Source: Candidatus Methylopumilus turicensis (GTDB lineage: Bacteria > Pseudomonadota > Gammaproteobacteria > Burkholderiales > Methylophilaceae). Taken from it: 64,000 nucleotides of DNA. Numbering within the stretch: position 1 is the first letter of the stretch; every line of letters starts with the position of its first letter. The stretch spans positions 186,001 through 250,000 of the forward strand of contig NZ_LN794158.1 in the NCBI RefSeq assembly GCF_000953015.1. Reading direction: 5' to 3'. The notes under the pieces were generated by a model that made no database searches, was not told where the DNA came from, and saw nothing but the letters and a program-made list of their open reading frames with translations. A program made the position numbers and the translations under genes. This document shows, in pieces, positions 8,973-18,086 of the stretch.

Positions 8973-9682
8973 TGAAGACTAAAATTTTATTAGTGCTCGC
9001 TTTGTTGGTGCCTTTTTTAGCAGCAGCAAACGAAGGTGTAAAGTTGGATCACGCTCCAATCGATCCAAACAATCAAGCTTCCTTGCAGCGTGGAGCAAAA
9101 ACGTTTGTTAATTACTGTTTAAATTGTCATAGCGCAGCTTATATGCGCTACAACCGTCTTCAAGATATTGGCTTAACTGATGCGCAAATTAAATCGAATT
9201 TGATGTTTGCTGGTGACAAAGTGGGCGACACAATGACTGTTGCCATGCAAAAAACTGAAGCTAAATCTTGGTTTGGCGTAACCCCACCGGACTTGTCGGT
9301 TGAGGCGCGTGCTCGAGGTGCTGATTGGATTTACAGCTACTTACGCAGTTTTTACCGTGATGATACAAGGCCGACTGGTTGGAACAATCTTGTGTATGAG
9401 AAAGTCGCTATGCCACATGTACTTTGGACATTGCAGGGTGAGCAGGTATTAAAGGTTGATGCAAAAACAGAAACGCATCGTCTTGTGTTGAATAAGCCAG
9501 GCATTCAGACACCAGCTGAATACGATCAAACGATTGCAGATCTTGTGAATTATTTAGTTTTTATGGCAGAACCTTACAAAGAGCGTGACAAACATCTTGG
9601 ATTATTGGTGTTGGCCTTTTTGGGTTTAATGTTTGTACTAAGCTATTATTTGAAAAAAGAGTTCTGGAAAGATATACACTAA
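8972..9682 (+). CDS. petC: Ubiquinol-cytochrome c reductase, cytochrome c1 subunit
   Basis: Cytochrome c1 passes electrons from the Rieske centre to soluble cytochrome c. The 236-residue protein has a cleavable Sec signal (MKTKILLVLALLVPFLAAA), heme motif CLNCH at residues 49-53, a probable axial Met147 in AMPHVLW, and a C-terminal membrane anchor (HLGLLVLAFLGLMFVLSYYL). It closes the petABC operon and is followed by a strong hairpin terminator. Confidence 0.96.
   Translation: MKTKILLVLALLVPFLAAANEGVKLDHAPIDPNNQASLQRGAKTFVNYCLNCHSAAYMRYNRLQDIGLTDAQIKSNLMFAGDKVGDTMTVAMQKTEAKSWFGVTPPDLSVEARARGADWIYSYLRSFYRDDTRPTGWNNLVYEKVAMPHVLWTLQGEQVLKVDAKTETHRLVLNKPGIQTPAEYDQTIADLVNYLVFMAEPYKERDKHLGLLVLAFLGLMFVLSYYLKKEFWKDIH
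9650..9678 (+). promoter_or_regulatory. Probable sspA promoter inside the petC 3' end
   Basis: TTGAAA at 9650-9655 and TATACA at 9673-9678 are separated by 17 bases. The expected start near 9685 lies just before the petC-sspA hairpin, so the hairpin would form the 5' end of the sspA transcript. Assigned by consensus only. Confidence 0.5.
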
Positions 9683-9695
9683 AATAACAACTTAG

Positions 9696-9736
9696 CGGGA
9701 AGCCAGCTATTCGGTTGGCTTCCCGTTTTGCTTTTG
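9696..9736 (+). terminator. Intrinsic terminator after petC
   Basis: A perfect 10-bp stem, CGGGAAGCCA at 9696-9705 and TGGCTTCCCG at 9716-9725, with a 10-base loop, is followed by TTTTGCTTTT. This is a good rho-independent terminator for petABC. It also lies just downstream of the proposed sspA promoter. Confidence 0.85.
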
Positions 9737-9755
9737 TAAGCGAGGAACCAAAATT

Positions 9756-10355
9756 ATGATGACACTTTATTCAGGTACTACCGATCCATATAGCCATCGT
9801 TGCCGTATTGTCTTGTTCGAAAAGGGCATGGACTTTCAAGTCATTGATGTCGATTTGGCAAACAAGCCAGAAGACCTGGCTGTCATTAATCCACACAATA
9901 CTGTGCCAGTGTTAGTTGAGCGTGACCTGGTGTTAGAGCAAGCAAATATCATCAATGAGTACATTGATGAGCGCTTTCCACATCCACAGTTGATGCCCGC
10001 TGATCCCGTTATGCGCGCACGCGCACGTTTGTTCCTTCACAATTTTGAAGAGCAGTTATTTGACCATATTAAAGATCTCGAATCAGACAACCAGAAGGCA
10101 GCAGACAAAGCGCGGAACACGATTCGTGACAATCTAACGCAAATCGTACCTTTGTTCAGCAAGCAAGAGTATATTTTGGGTGATGACTTCTCAATGTTAG
10201 ATGTGGCGATTGCTCCGTTGTTATGGCGTCTTGGTCATTATGGTATTGAGCTGCCTAAACAAGCTGCACCTTTATTAAAATATGCTGAGCGTATTTTCTC
10301 TCGCCCTGCTTACATCGAAGCGATGACGCCTTCAGAAAAAGCAATGCGTAAATAA
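9756..10355 (+). CDS. sspA: Stringent starvation protein A, glutathione S-transferase fold
   Basis: SspA is an RNA-polymerase-associated regulator with a GST fold that lacks transferase activity. It is 199 residues, with an N-terminal thioredoxin-like domain (MTLYSGTTDPYSHRCRIVLFEKGMDF) and the family's NPHNTVPVLVERDLVLEQANIINEYIDERFPHP stretch, followed by an all-helical C-terminal domain. Start at the first of two overlapping ATGs with RBS GAGGAA. It sits two bases before sspB, the usual pair, and directly after bc1 as in many beta- and gammaproteobacteria. Confidence 0.94.
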   Translation: MMTLYSGTTDPYSHRCRIVLFEKGMDFQVIDVDLANKPEDLAVINPHNTVPVLVERDLVLEQANIINEYIDERFPHPQLMPADPVMRARARLFLHNFEEQLFDHIKDLESDNQKAADKARNTIRDNLTQIVPLFSKQEYILGDDFSMLDVAIAPLLWRLGHYGIELPKQAAPLLKYAERIFSRPAYIEAMTPSEKAMRK

Positions 10356-10357
10356 GG

Positions 10358-10777
10358 ATGAGTGAATTCACTTCAACCAAACCCTACATGATCATGGCTA
10401 TTCACGAGTGGTGCGTTGATAATCAATTGACGCCCCATCTCTTGGTTGAGGTAAACGCACAAACTAGAGTTCCCATGGCTTACGTTAAGGATGGTGAGAT
10501 TGTCTTAAATCTTAATCATTCTGCCACAAAGGATCTTTACTTTACTAATGAAGCAATAAGTTTTTCTGCGCGATTTTCAGGTGCTTCAAATAATTTATAC
10601 ATCCCAATAAGTGCTGTAAAAGGGATTTTTGCTCGTGAAAATGGGCAGGGAATGTTTTTTGAAGTGCATCCAGAAGATTTAAATGAAAATAAAAACAATG
10701 ACATAGAATTTTCTGACAAAAAAGAAAAAAATATTTCATCAGAAGTGAAAAAAACTACGCTAAAGTTGGTAAAATAG
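10358..10777 (+). CDS. sspB: ClpXP protease specificity-enhancing factor SspB
   Basis: SspB tethers ssrA-tagged proteins to ClpXP. The 139-residue protein has the substrate-binding domain (TKPYMIMAIHEWCVDNQLTPHLLVEVN ... LYIPISAVKGIFARENGQGMFFEV, residues 7-107). It is followed by a charged linker and a C-terminal KKTTLKLVK tail that matches the ClpX-docking XB peptide. RBS and stop/start spacing to sspA are tight, implying co-translation. Confidence 0.93.
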   Translation: MSEFTSTKPYMIMAIHEWCVDNQLTPHLLVEVNAQTRVPMAYVKDGEIVLNLNHSATKDLYFTNEAISFSARFSGASNNLYIPISAVKGIFARENGQGMFFEVHPEDLNENKNNDIEFSDKKEKNISSEVKKTTLKLVK

Positions 10778-10812
10778 TGTCCTTTGTAAATGCAGTTGAT
10801 TGATTAGTACTT

Positions 10813-10888
10813 GCCGAATTAGCTCAGTTGGTAGAGCAGCGCACTTGTAATGCGAAGGTCGTCAGTTCGATTCCGACATTCGGCACCA
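10813..10888 (+). tRNA. tRNA-Thr (anticodon TGT)
   Basis: A 76-nt cloverleaf with acceptor stem GCCGAAT/ATTCGGC, D-arm GCTCAGTTGGTAGAGC, anticodon TGT at 10846-10848, T-arm with GTTCGATTC, and an encoded CCA. It is the counterpart of E. coli thrU, here separated from the other tRNAs of that cluster by a four-gene operon. No terminator follows it before the next coding region 28 bases downstream. Confidence 0.96.
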
Positions 10889-10916
10889 ATCCCTTAATCA
10901 CCCGAAGTTAAATCTA

Positions 10917-11279
10917 TTGTCCTCAATCGCGATTTTAATTTGGGTTATCAATGTAACACTCGATACCGTTGGTCATGTAGCGCTTAAATTTGCCGCTACA
11001 GCTGAACACACAGAATCTAAAGAAATTGAACGTTGGAAATCAATGCTTCGCTCATTCCCTTTGTGGGTGGGGGTGGTTTGTTTTTGTCTCGAATTCGTCG
11101 TTTGGCTAGCATTCCTTTCAGTTCTTTCCTTGTCACAAGGTGTGTTGCTTGGTGCGATTAATATGGTTTCAATTGTCATTGCAGGACGATTGATATTCAA
11201 AGAAAAATTAGATCGTATGCGTCTTTTGGGGATGGCGTTGATTACGCTAGGCGTTATCTTTGTGGGGATTCACGCATGA
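10917..11279 (+). CDS. Small four-helix DMT/EamA-type membrane protein (ArnE/ArnF-like), first of pair
   Basis: The 120-residue protein has four predicted membrane helices (about 3-25, 45-66, 71-90, 98-118) and the SLSQGVLLGAINMVSIVIAGRLIFKEKL segment typical of small multidrug-resistance and half-EamA proteins. ArnE and ArnF, which together flip undecaprenyl-phosphate-aminoarabinose, have this size and occur as adjacent genes. No ATG gives a full first helix, so the TTG at 10917 is chosen, preceded by a GAAG 12 bases upstream. It overlaps the second small protein by four bases. Substrate unknown; the flippase role is inference from architecture and partner genes. Confidence 0.7.
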   Translation: MSSIAILIWVINVTLDTVGHVALKFAATAEHTESKEIERWKSMLRSFPLWVGVVCFCLEFVVWLAFLSVLSLSQGVLLGAINMVSIVIAGRLIFKEKLDRMRLLGMALITLGVIFVGIHA

Positions 11280-11671
11280 AGAAAACACGTTTTTATGTCC
11301 TCGGATTTTCAGCCTTAATGCTATGCGATACGCTTACTCAAGTTTCCTTCAAGCTGGCATCAAATCATGGCGGTGAGTTTGTGATGCAGTTGGAGTGGTT
11401 CCTCTCAATATTCTCTCAACCATGGATTTATGGCGCAGTGCTTGGATATTTTGGCGCATTTATCGCTTGGATGACCTTGCTGAAGCATGCGCCAGTCGGG
11501 CCAGCTTTTGCGGCATCACATTTAGAAGTGGTGTTAGTGTTAGTCGTCTCCGCAGTTTATTTTGGAGATAGATTAGCTCCAATGCAGATAGTTGGAGCAT
11601 TGCTCATTGTGCTTGGTATTGTTTGTTTGAGCTTTAGTGAGGCTGAGCATGAAAATGATGAAGTTCACTGA
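11276..11671 (+). CDS. Small four-helix DMT/EamA-type membrane protein (ArnE/ArnF-like), second of pair
   Basis: A 131-residue partner of the preceding gene, again four helices (about 6-25, 45-62, 71-93, 104-124). It shares the half-EamA pattern APVGPAFAASHLEVVLVLVVSAVYFGDRLAPMQIVGALLIVLGI. Overlapping start/stop (ATGA) suggests a heterodimer made in equal amounts. The short cytoplasmic tail EAEHENDEVH overlaps the start of the aminotransferase gene. Function not recognised beyond membrane transport or flippase. Confidence 0.72.
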   Translation: MKKTRFYVLGFSALMLCDTLTQVSFKLASNHGGEFVMQLEWFLSIFSQPWIYGAVLGYFGAFIAWMTLLKHAPVGPAFAASHLEVVLVLVVSAVYFGDRLAPMQIVGALLIVLGIVCLSFSEAEHENDEVH

Positions 11672-12878
11672 AGCCGCCCCTACAGCTGGTTTACCGCTCA
11701 ATTGGCGTGATTTTTTTCCTTACTTATTTTCACAAAAATCTAGATTTTCGCTTGAAGAAAAGCTAGCTTCATTTATAGGTGTTGATGAGGCACAAGTAGA
11801 ATGCTCTGGGACTGCAGCTTTGGTTGTTGCACTTGAGGCGCTCAAGATGCTGAGTGATAGAAAGCTTGTGGTTATTAGTGCTTATACCTGTCCTTGGGTT
11901 GCGTTGGCCGTGATCAAGGCCAATCTTATTCCTGTGCTTGCAGATTCTCAGTCCGAGCACTTCGCTTATTGTGAAAAATCTCTTAATTCCGTTGTTAACC
12001 ATCAGACCTTAGCGGTAGTTCATACACATCTTGGTGGGCGAGTTGCCGATGTTGAGAAAACAATCGCTATCGCCAAAAATGTGGGTGCGTATGTAATTGA
12101 GGATGCAGCTCAATCATTAGGGGCTAAGTTGCACAATAAATCAGTTGGTACGTTTGGAGACATAGGATTTTATAGTTTGGGGGTTGGAAAAGGGCTCACC
12201 ATATTTTCTGGCGGCGTTGTTGTCACGGAGAGTCTACAAATTAGAGAAGCACTTCGTCGTGTTGGTGGAAATTTGCCAAGTCATCATTTGCTTGAGTTAC
12301 GTCGAACTATTGAATTGATTGCGTATTATTTACTATATCGTCCAGCAGGGATCGGTATGGCATTTGGACATCATTTACGCAATAAATTAAAACGGGGCAA
12401 TTTAATTCAGGCAGTGGGGGATGATTGCTCTTTTGATTTTCCGTTACACAAAGTTGGCGCTTGGCGAAAGAGTATAGGCGCGAGCGCTGCAGATAGACTG
12501 CCAGCCTTTATTGAGCAAACCAAAAAAATAACGAGGGGACGTTTAGCAATCTTGACCAAGATTCCAGGGGTAAGCGTTGTTCTTGATACCAAGGGTGGAG
12601 AGGGTGTTTGGCCATTTTTTATTGTTCAAATACCATCTGAAGAAATGCGAGACAGAATTCTTGAGCAATTGTGGAATAAAGGCTTGGGTGTGGGGCGTTT
12701 ATTTATTCATGCCCTTAAAGACTATGATTATTTAGTGCCACATTTCACAGATAGTAAAATCCCTAATGCACAAGTATTTGCTTCACGTACGTTTATTATT
12801 ACGAATTGCAATTGGTTGAGTGAGCAAGATTTCGCTAAAATATGCGACGTGATTTCGGAGCAAGTAGCGCATGTATAA
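11649..12878 (+). CDS. DegT/DnrJ/EryC1/StrS family PLP aminotransferase
   Basis: This family transfers an amino group to nucleotide keto-sugars, ArnB being one member. The 409-residue protein shows the substrate/PLP region ECSGTAALVVALEAL, the PLP-ring Asp in VIEDAAQSLGA (about residue 152) and the Schiff-base Lys near residue 181 in GFYSLGVGKGLTIFSGG. The GKGLTIFSGG motif departs from the usual SFHPxKxITTGEGG, so the substrate may be atypical. ATG 11649 is preferred, though GTG 11637 and ATG 11655 are alternatives; it overlaps the previous gene by 23 bases. Product and substrate unknown. Confidence 0.8.
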   Translation: MKMMKFTEAAPTAGLPLNWRDFFPYLFSQKSRFSLEEKLASFIGVDEAQVECSGTAALVVALEALKMLSDRKLVVISAYTCPWVALAVIKANLIPVLADSQSEHFAYCEKSLNSVVNHQTLAVVHTHLGGRVADVEKTIAIAKNVGAYVIEDAAQSLGAKLHNKSVGTFGDIGFYSLGVGKGLTIFSGGVVVTESLQIREALRRVGGNLPSHHLLELRRTIELIAYYLLYRPAGIGMAFGHHLRNKLKRGNLIQAVGDDCSFDFPLHKVGAWRKSIGASAADRLPAFIEQTKKITRGRLAILTKIPGVSVVLDTKGGEGVWPFFIVQIPSEEMRDRILEQLWNKGLGVGRLFIHALKDYDYLVPHFTDSKIPNAQVFASRTFIITNCNWLSEQDFAKICDVISEQVAHV

Positions 12879-14031
12879 AATCCAATGGCAGCAATCTGTA
12901 GAAGATATTCCTGAGGCATTATGGCAGGAGTCTTTTGCTGCGCCTTACGAAGGTAAATGGTGGTATGCAGCGCTTGAGCGAGCAGGCTTGGATGCGCAAT
13001 TCAAATTTATGTATGGGCTGGTTTCATATAACGATAAGCCTTTGGCAATTGCCCCTGCATTTCTGATGGACGTGCCAATTGCTTTGGTCATTCCGCCAGC
13101 ATTGCTTCCAATTTTTAATATCTTGGGCAAGTTTTTCCCCGCTTTACTTTATCAGCGTACATTTTTTATTGGGTCGCCGTGTAGTGACGAAGGTCGTGTT
13201 GGTCTTGGGCATGGAGCTAATTCGCTGGAGGTGTTCGCACTTATCAACAAAGCGATGCGGACTAAGGCTGATGAGCTAGGCGCTTCGATGCGTGTTTGGA
13301 AAGATTTTGCTCAGGAGCAGCAACCCGCACTGGTTCCTTTGCTAAAAAATGATGGTTTGTTTCATTTGGTGAGTTTTCCTGGCACAAACTTGTATTTAGA
13401 TGGCAAAAATAAAAATGACTATATTTCGTCACTCAAAGCTTCTCGTCGTAACAAGATAAAAAAGAAAATGAAGCAGGCAAATGACGCGCCTGTATATGTT
13501 GAGATTGTTTCGTATCCTAATACAGCAGTGATGGATGAGATTTTTAGCTTGTTTTGGCAAACGTACGAAAAAGGTAACACAAAGTTTGAGCAACTTAACC
13601 GAGCATTTTTCGAGGAAATCTCGCAATATGAGAATTCACATTATGTAATTTTGCGTAAGAATGAATCCAAAGAAATGTTGTGCTTTATGCTTTGCTTCAA
13701 GCTTGGTGAGCATGTGGTGAATAAGTTTATTGGGATTGATTACAGCCAGCCAAAAGAATGGTTCTTGTATTTTAGACTTTGGGATGCGGCTGTTGAGTGG
13801 TCTTATAGCGTAGGGGCCACATCAATCCAAAGTGGTCAAACTGGCTACGCACCAAAAATAGAGCTGGGTAATGAGATGGTGGCTTTGAGTAACTATTGTC
13901 AGCACAAAAATCCAGTCGTGAACTTCATCTATCAATTGGTCGCTAAAACGATTAATTGGGATACCTTAGATCCTGATTTGGCGATTTACGTCAAAGCCTA
14001 TCCAGAGCTTAAACCTGCAAACTTAAAATGA
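12871..14031 (+). CDS. FemAB/BioF2-like GNAT-fold N-acyltransferase
   Basis: The 386 residues look like a double GNAT-fold acyltransferase of the FemAB type. Seen are an N-terminal half with hydrophobic MDVPIALVIPPALLPIFNILGKFFPALLYQ, a basic acceptor-binding stretch SRRNKIKKKMKQAN (about 190-203), and a C-terminal GNAT half with FKLGEHVVNKFIGIDYSQPKEWFLYFRLWDAAVEWSYSVGATSIQSGQTGY. The family adds amino acids or acyl groups to amines of sugars or peptidoglycan precursors. It overlaps the aminotransferase by eight bases, so it probably acylates or aminoacylates the amine that enzyme makes. That link is inference. Confidence 0.7.
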   Translation: MYKIQWQQSVEDIPEALWQESFAAPYEGKWWYAALERAGLDAQFKFMYGLVSYNDKPLAIAPAFLMDVPIALVIPPALLPIFNILGKFFPALLYQRTFFIGSPCSDEGRVGLGHGANSLEVFALINKAMRTKADELGASMRVWKDFAQEQQPALVPLLKNDGLFHLVSFPGTNLYLDGKNKNDYISSLKASRRNKIKKKMKQANDAPVYVEIVSYPNTAVMDEIFSLFWQTYEKGNTKFEQLNRAFFEEISQYENSHYVILRKNESKEMLCFMLCFKLGEHVVNKFIGIDYSQPKEWFLYFRLWDAAVEWSYSVGATSIQSGQTGYAPKIELGNEMVALSNYCQHKNPVVNFIYQLVAKTINWDTLDPDLAIYVKAYPELKPANLK

Positions 14032-14078
14032 CGTAGATTGCAGGTTTTTAAAAGTCCAATTAATAGTCAATATTTGGA

Positions 14079-14107
14079 TTGACAGCGCTTAAGAATATCT
14101 GCATAAT
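14079..14107 (+). promoter_or_regulatory. Promoter of the tyrosine-glycine-threonine tRNA-tuf operon
   Basis: A perfect TTGACA at 14079-14084 and CATAAT at 14102-14107 with a 17-base spacer, ending 14 bases before the tRNA-Tyr gene. This is a strong sigma-70 consensus and gives the downstream tRNA cluster its own start, independent of tRNA-Thr(TGT). Confidence 0.8.
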
Positions 14108-14121
14108 CTTGGGTTCGGTTT

Positions 14122-14206
14122 GGAGGGGTGGCCGAGTGGTTAAAGGCGACGGACTGTAAATCCGTTCTCTCAGAGTACGAAGGTTCGAATCCTTCCCCCT
14201 CCACCA
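14122..14206 (+). tRNA. tRNA-Tyr (anticodon GTA)
   Basis: An 85-nt class II tRNA with acceptor GGAGGGG/CCCCTCC, anticodon loop CTGTAAA containing GTA, a long variable arm around TCTCAGAGTACGA, T-arm GGTTCGAATCC and encoded CCA. Corresponds to tyrU in the E. coli thrU-tyrU-glyT-thrT-tufB order. Confidence 0.96.
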
Positions 14207-14291
14207 ATGTATTTTAAACCAAGATTTAAATTGTTTGATTTGAAGTAATTGGAGCCAAGTGAAGGCTTTTATTGCCGAGCTAGCCTCGATT

Positions 14292-14365
14292 GCGGGGTTC
14301 GTATAATGGTAATACCCTAGCCTTCCAAGCTAGAGCCGCGGGTTCGATTCCCGTACCCCGCTCCA
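14292..14365 (+). tRNA. tRNA-Gly (anticodon TCC)
   Basis: A 74-nt cloverleaf with acceptor GCGGGGT/ACCCCGC, anticodon loop CTTCCAA giving TCC, T-arm GGGTTCGATTCCC and encoded CCA. Third member of the conserved tRNA-tuf block. Confidence 0.96.
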
Positions 14366-14394
14366 TTCAAGTCAATCTTTTAAAGAATATTAGC

Positions 14395-14469
<75 letters not shown>

Positions 14470-14562
14470 CGTACGGTGCTGGTATTACGGTGGTGCGTTA
14501 TGAATTTGCGTACTCATGTGCACCTAACTTAACTTGATGAAGTCAGTTAAAGGAAGAAAAAA

Positions 14563-15755
<1,193 letters not shown>

Positions 15756-15776
15756 TCTTTAGTTTCATCAAATCGA

Positions 15777-15816
15777 GATGCTACGCTAACAACCCAGCGT
15801 GGCATCTTCAGTTTTT
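15777..15816 (+). terminator. Intrinsic terminator after the first tuf
   Basis: GATGCTACGCT at 15777-15787 pairs with AGCGTGGCATC at 15796-15806 (11 bp, one G-U), with an 8-base loop and TTCAGTTTTT following. It separates the tRNA-tuf operon from tRNA-Trp and secE. Confidence 0.8.
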
Positions 15817-15822
15817 AAGTAC

Positions 15823-15898
15823 AGGCCAATAGCTCAATTGGTAGAGTATCGGTCTCCAAAACCGAGGGTTGGGGGTTCGAGACCCTCTTGGCCTGCCA
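15823..15898 (+). tRNA. tRNA-Trp (anticodon CCA)
   Basis: A 76-nt cloverleaf with acceptor AGGCCAA/TTGGCCT, anticodon CCA in loop CTCCAAA, T-arm GGGGGTTCGAGACCCTC and encoded CCA. The tuf-tRNATrp-secE order is widespread in proteobacteria. Confidence 0.96.
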
Positions 15899-15932
15899 TG
15901 TATTTAGTAATTTTTTTAGCTAAAGCGCATAA

Positions 15933-16286
15933 ATGATGATTGATAAAATTAAGCTTGTATTTAGCTTGCTCTTTGTAGGGTTTGGCGTCACAGGCTTTTA
16001 TTTGCTTGAAGAAAAGCAGCCAATGGTCGTTCGTATCTTGGCGGTTTTGGCTGGATTAATTGCAGCAGCTGTTCTGTTGTCCACGACGAAATCAGGTAAA
16101 GAATTTTTTGCATTTTCACGTGATTCAGTAGCAGAAGCAAAACGAGTTGTATGGCCGTCACGCCGTGAAACAATACAAACTACTGTTGCGGTATTTGTCC
16201 TTGTTTTGGTGATGGCAATTTTTATGTGGATTGTTGATGTCGGCTTTTTATCATTAGTAAAAGCGCTGATGGGTCGGGGTGCTTAA
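15933..16286 (+). CDS. secE: Preprotein translocase subunit SecE
   Basis: SecE clamps SecY in the Sec channel. The 117 residues have two N-terminal helices, the conserved amphipathic [23 protein letters not shown] motif and a final membrane helix (about 85-108), the three-helix enterobacterial-like form. It starts at the first of two adjacent ATGs with only a weak ribosome site. Its stop overlaps the nusG start. Confidence 0.95.
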   Translation: MMIDKIKLVFSLLFVGFGVTGFYLLEEKQPMVVRILAVLAGLIAAAVLLSTTKSGKEFFAFSRDSVAEAKRVVWPSRRETIQTTVAVFVLVLVMAIFMWIVDVGFLSLVKALMGRGA

Positions 16287-16822
16287 TGAGTATGCGATGG
16301 TATGCAGTTCAAGCTTTTTCTGGTTTTGAGAAATCAGTTCAGCGCAGTTTGGAAGAACGTGTTTCACGTTCAGATTTCAAAGAGCAGTTTGGTCAAATTC
16401 TAGTACCAGTTGAAGAAGTGGTCGAGATGAAGGCTGGGCAAAAAGCGATTAGTGAGCGTAAGCTTTATCCTGGCTATGTTCTTGTACAAATGGACATGAC
16501 AGATGAGAGCTGGCATTTAGTCAAAAGTACACCAAGGGTTACTGCCTTTATTGGTGGAACAGCCCTAAAGCCTACGCCAATCAAAGATAAAGAAGTCGAA
16601 ATTATCTTGCAACGTATGGATGACAGCAAAAGCAATCCTACGCAAAAACTTACTTTTGAAAAAGGTGAGGCTGTGCGTGTTATTGATGGCCCATTCAAAG
16701 ACTTCTCAGGAAGCGTTGAAGATATCAATTACGAGAAAAGTAAATTGCGTGTTTCAGTGGTTATTTTTGGCCGCGCAACGCCTGTAGAACTAGAGTTCGG
16801 TCAGGTACAAAAAGAAATATAA
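16286..16822 (+). CDS. nusG: Transcription termination/antitermination factor NusG
   Basis: NusG binds RNA polymerase beta-prime clamp and links it to Rho or ribosomal S10. The 178 residues show the NGN domain ([23 protein letters not shown] ... [31 protein letters not shown]) and a C-terminal KOW domain ([25 protein letters not shown]). Overlaps secE by one base, the conserved secE-nusG pair. A probable NusG-S10 partner lies in the same super-cluster. Confidence 0.97.
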   Translation: MSMRWYAVQAFSGFEKSVQRSLEERVSRSDFKEQFGQILVPVEEVVEMKAGQKAISERKLYPGYVLVQMDMTDESWHLVKSTPRVTAFIGGTALKPTPIKDKEVEIILQRMDDSKSNPTQKLTFEKGEAVRVIDGPFKDFSGSVEDINYEKSKLRVSVVIFGRATPVELEFGQVQKEI

Positions 16823-16848
16823 GATTTTGCTCGGGCGCCTTAAGGCAC

Positions 16849-16902
16849 TTGGGCATTTGCTATTTATAAAATAGCATAAGCGGTAGCGTTTTATTACGCT
16901 GC
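16849..16902 (+). promoter_or_regulatory. Possible rplK promoter and 5' hairpin
   Basis: TTGGGC at 16849-16854 and TAGCAT at 16872-16877 are 17 bases apart. GCTATTT/AAATAGC is a perfect repeat across the spacer, and GTAGCG at 16883-16888 pairs with CGCTGC at 16897-16902 just at the expected start. The -35 is poor. The alternative is an RNA structure in a nusG-rplK cotranscript. Confidence 0.35.
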
Positions 16903-16960
16903 AATTACCAAACTGGGGAGCTTGATTTAAAGCGATTGTACCCATATTAGGAGTCGTAAA

Positions 16961-17392
16961 ATGGCAAAGAAAGTTATTGGCTATATCAAACTGCAGATCC
17001 CTGCAGGCAAAGCTAACCCAAGTCCTCCAGTCGGTCCAGCATTGGGTCAACGTGGTTTGAACATCATGGAATTCTGTAAGGCATTTAATGCCGCAACACA
17101 AAGTGTTGAGCCTGGCCTTCCAATTCCAGTTGTGATTACTGCATTTGCAGACAAGAGCTTCACGTTCATCATGAAGACACCACCTGCAACGATTTTGATC
17201 AAGAAAGCTGCAAAAATCGACAAAGGTTCACCACGTCCACATACTGACAAAGTTGGTAAGATTACTCGCGCTCAAGCTGAGGAAATTGCTAAAACTAAGA
17301 TGCCAGATCTAACAGCCTCTGATATGGATGCTGCTGTTCGTACGATTGCTGGTAGCGCTCGCAGTATGGGTATTGAAGTGGAGGGTGTATAA
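16961..17392 (+). CDS. rplK: 50S ribosomal protein L11
   Basis: L11 forms the GTPase-associated stalk base and is needed for RelA activation. Its 143 residues carry the typical [36 protein letters not shown]-terminal domain with the proline-rich thiostrepton-binding helix, and the C-terminal domain ending [21 protein letters not shown]. It precedes rplA by one base. Confidence 0.98.
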   Translation: MAKKVIGYIKLQIPAGKANPSPPVGPALGQRGLNIMEFCKAFNAATQSVEPGLPIPVVITAFADKSFTFIMKTPPATILIKKAAKIDKGSPRPHTDKVGKITRAQAEEIAKTKMPDLTASDMDAAVRTIAGSARSMGIEVEGV

Positions 17393-17393
17393 C

Positions 17394-18086
17394 ATGGCTA
17401 AGATTTCTAAACGTAATGTAGCGCTTCAATCAAAAGTTGATCGCGATAAAATCTATCAAGTGGCTGATGCATTGGCATTAGTAAAAGAAACGGCAACTGC
17501 CAAATTCGACGAATCAGTTGATGCAGTTGTGAATTTGGGTATTGATGCACGTAAATCAGATCAATTGATCCGTGGCGCGCTTGTATTGCCAAATGGTACA
17601 GGTAAAACAAAACGTGTTGCAGTGTTCGCACAAGGCGCACAAGCTGAGGCTGCTAAAGCGGCTGGTGCTGAGATTGTTGGTTTTGAAGATTTAGCTGAGC
17701 AAGTTAAAGGCGGCATGTTAGATTTTGATGTCGCAATTGCTACGCCTGATGCAATGCGTATCGTTGGTCAACTTGGTCAAGTGTTAGGCCCACGTGGTTT
17801 GATGCCTAACCCTAAAGTTGGCACAGTAACGCCTGATGTTGCTAAAGCAGTTAAAGATGCTAAAGCGGGTCAAGTGCAATACCGTACAGACAAAGGTGGC
17901 ATTATTCACTGCACAATCGGCCGCGCTTCATTTACGGTTGATGCGTTGCAACAGAACTTGGCTGCGCTAGTTGATGCTTTGAATAAAGCAAAACCAGCGT
18001 CATCAAAAGGTCAGTATTTAAAGAAAGTATCAGTCTCTAGCACCATGGGTGTTGGGGTGCGTGTAGATCAATCTAATCTAGTTTAA
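17394..18086 (+). CDS. rplA: 50S ribosomal protein L1
   Basis: L1 forms the mobile stalk near the E site and represses the L11 operon mRNA. The start at 17394 gives [21 protein letters not shown] and 230 residues, the family size. The signature [22 protein letters not shown] is intact. An upstream in-frame extension exists but overlaps rplK and lacks similarity to L1. Confidence 0.97.
   Translation: MAKISKRNVALQSKVDRDKIYQVADALALVKETATAKFDESVDAVVNLGIDARKSDQLIRGALVLPNGTGKTKRVAVFAQGAQAEAAKAAGAEIVGFEDLAEQVKGGMLDFDVAIATPDAMRIVGQLGQVLGPRGLMPNPKVGTVTPDVAKAVKDAKAGQVQYRTDKGGIIHCTIGRASFTVDALQQNLAALVDALNKAKPASSKGQYLKKVSVSSTMGVGVRVDQSNLV

Noticed and set aside
10813-10917. tRNA-Thr(TGT) as an attachment site of an integrative element
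   Set aside because: No integrase gene and no direct repeat of the tRNA 3' end was found at the other side near 14032-14121.
10917-11671. Pair of small membrane proteins as an EmrE-type drug pump
   Set aside because: Possible from fold size alone, but the aminotransferase and acyltransferase in the same operon favour an ArnE/ArnF-like role; EmrE signature Glu14 context was not found.
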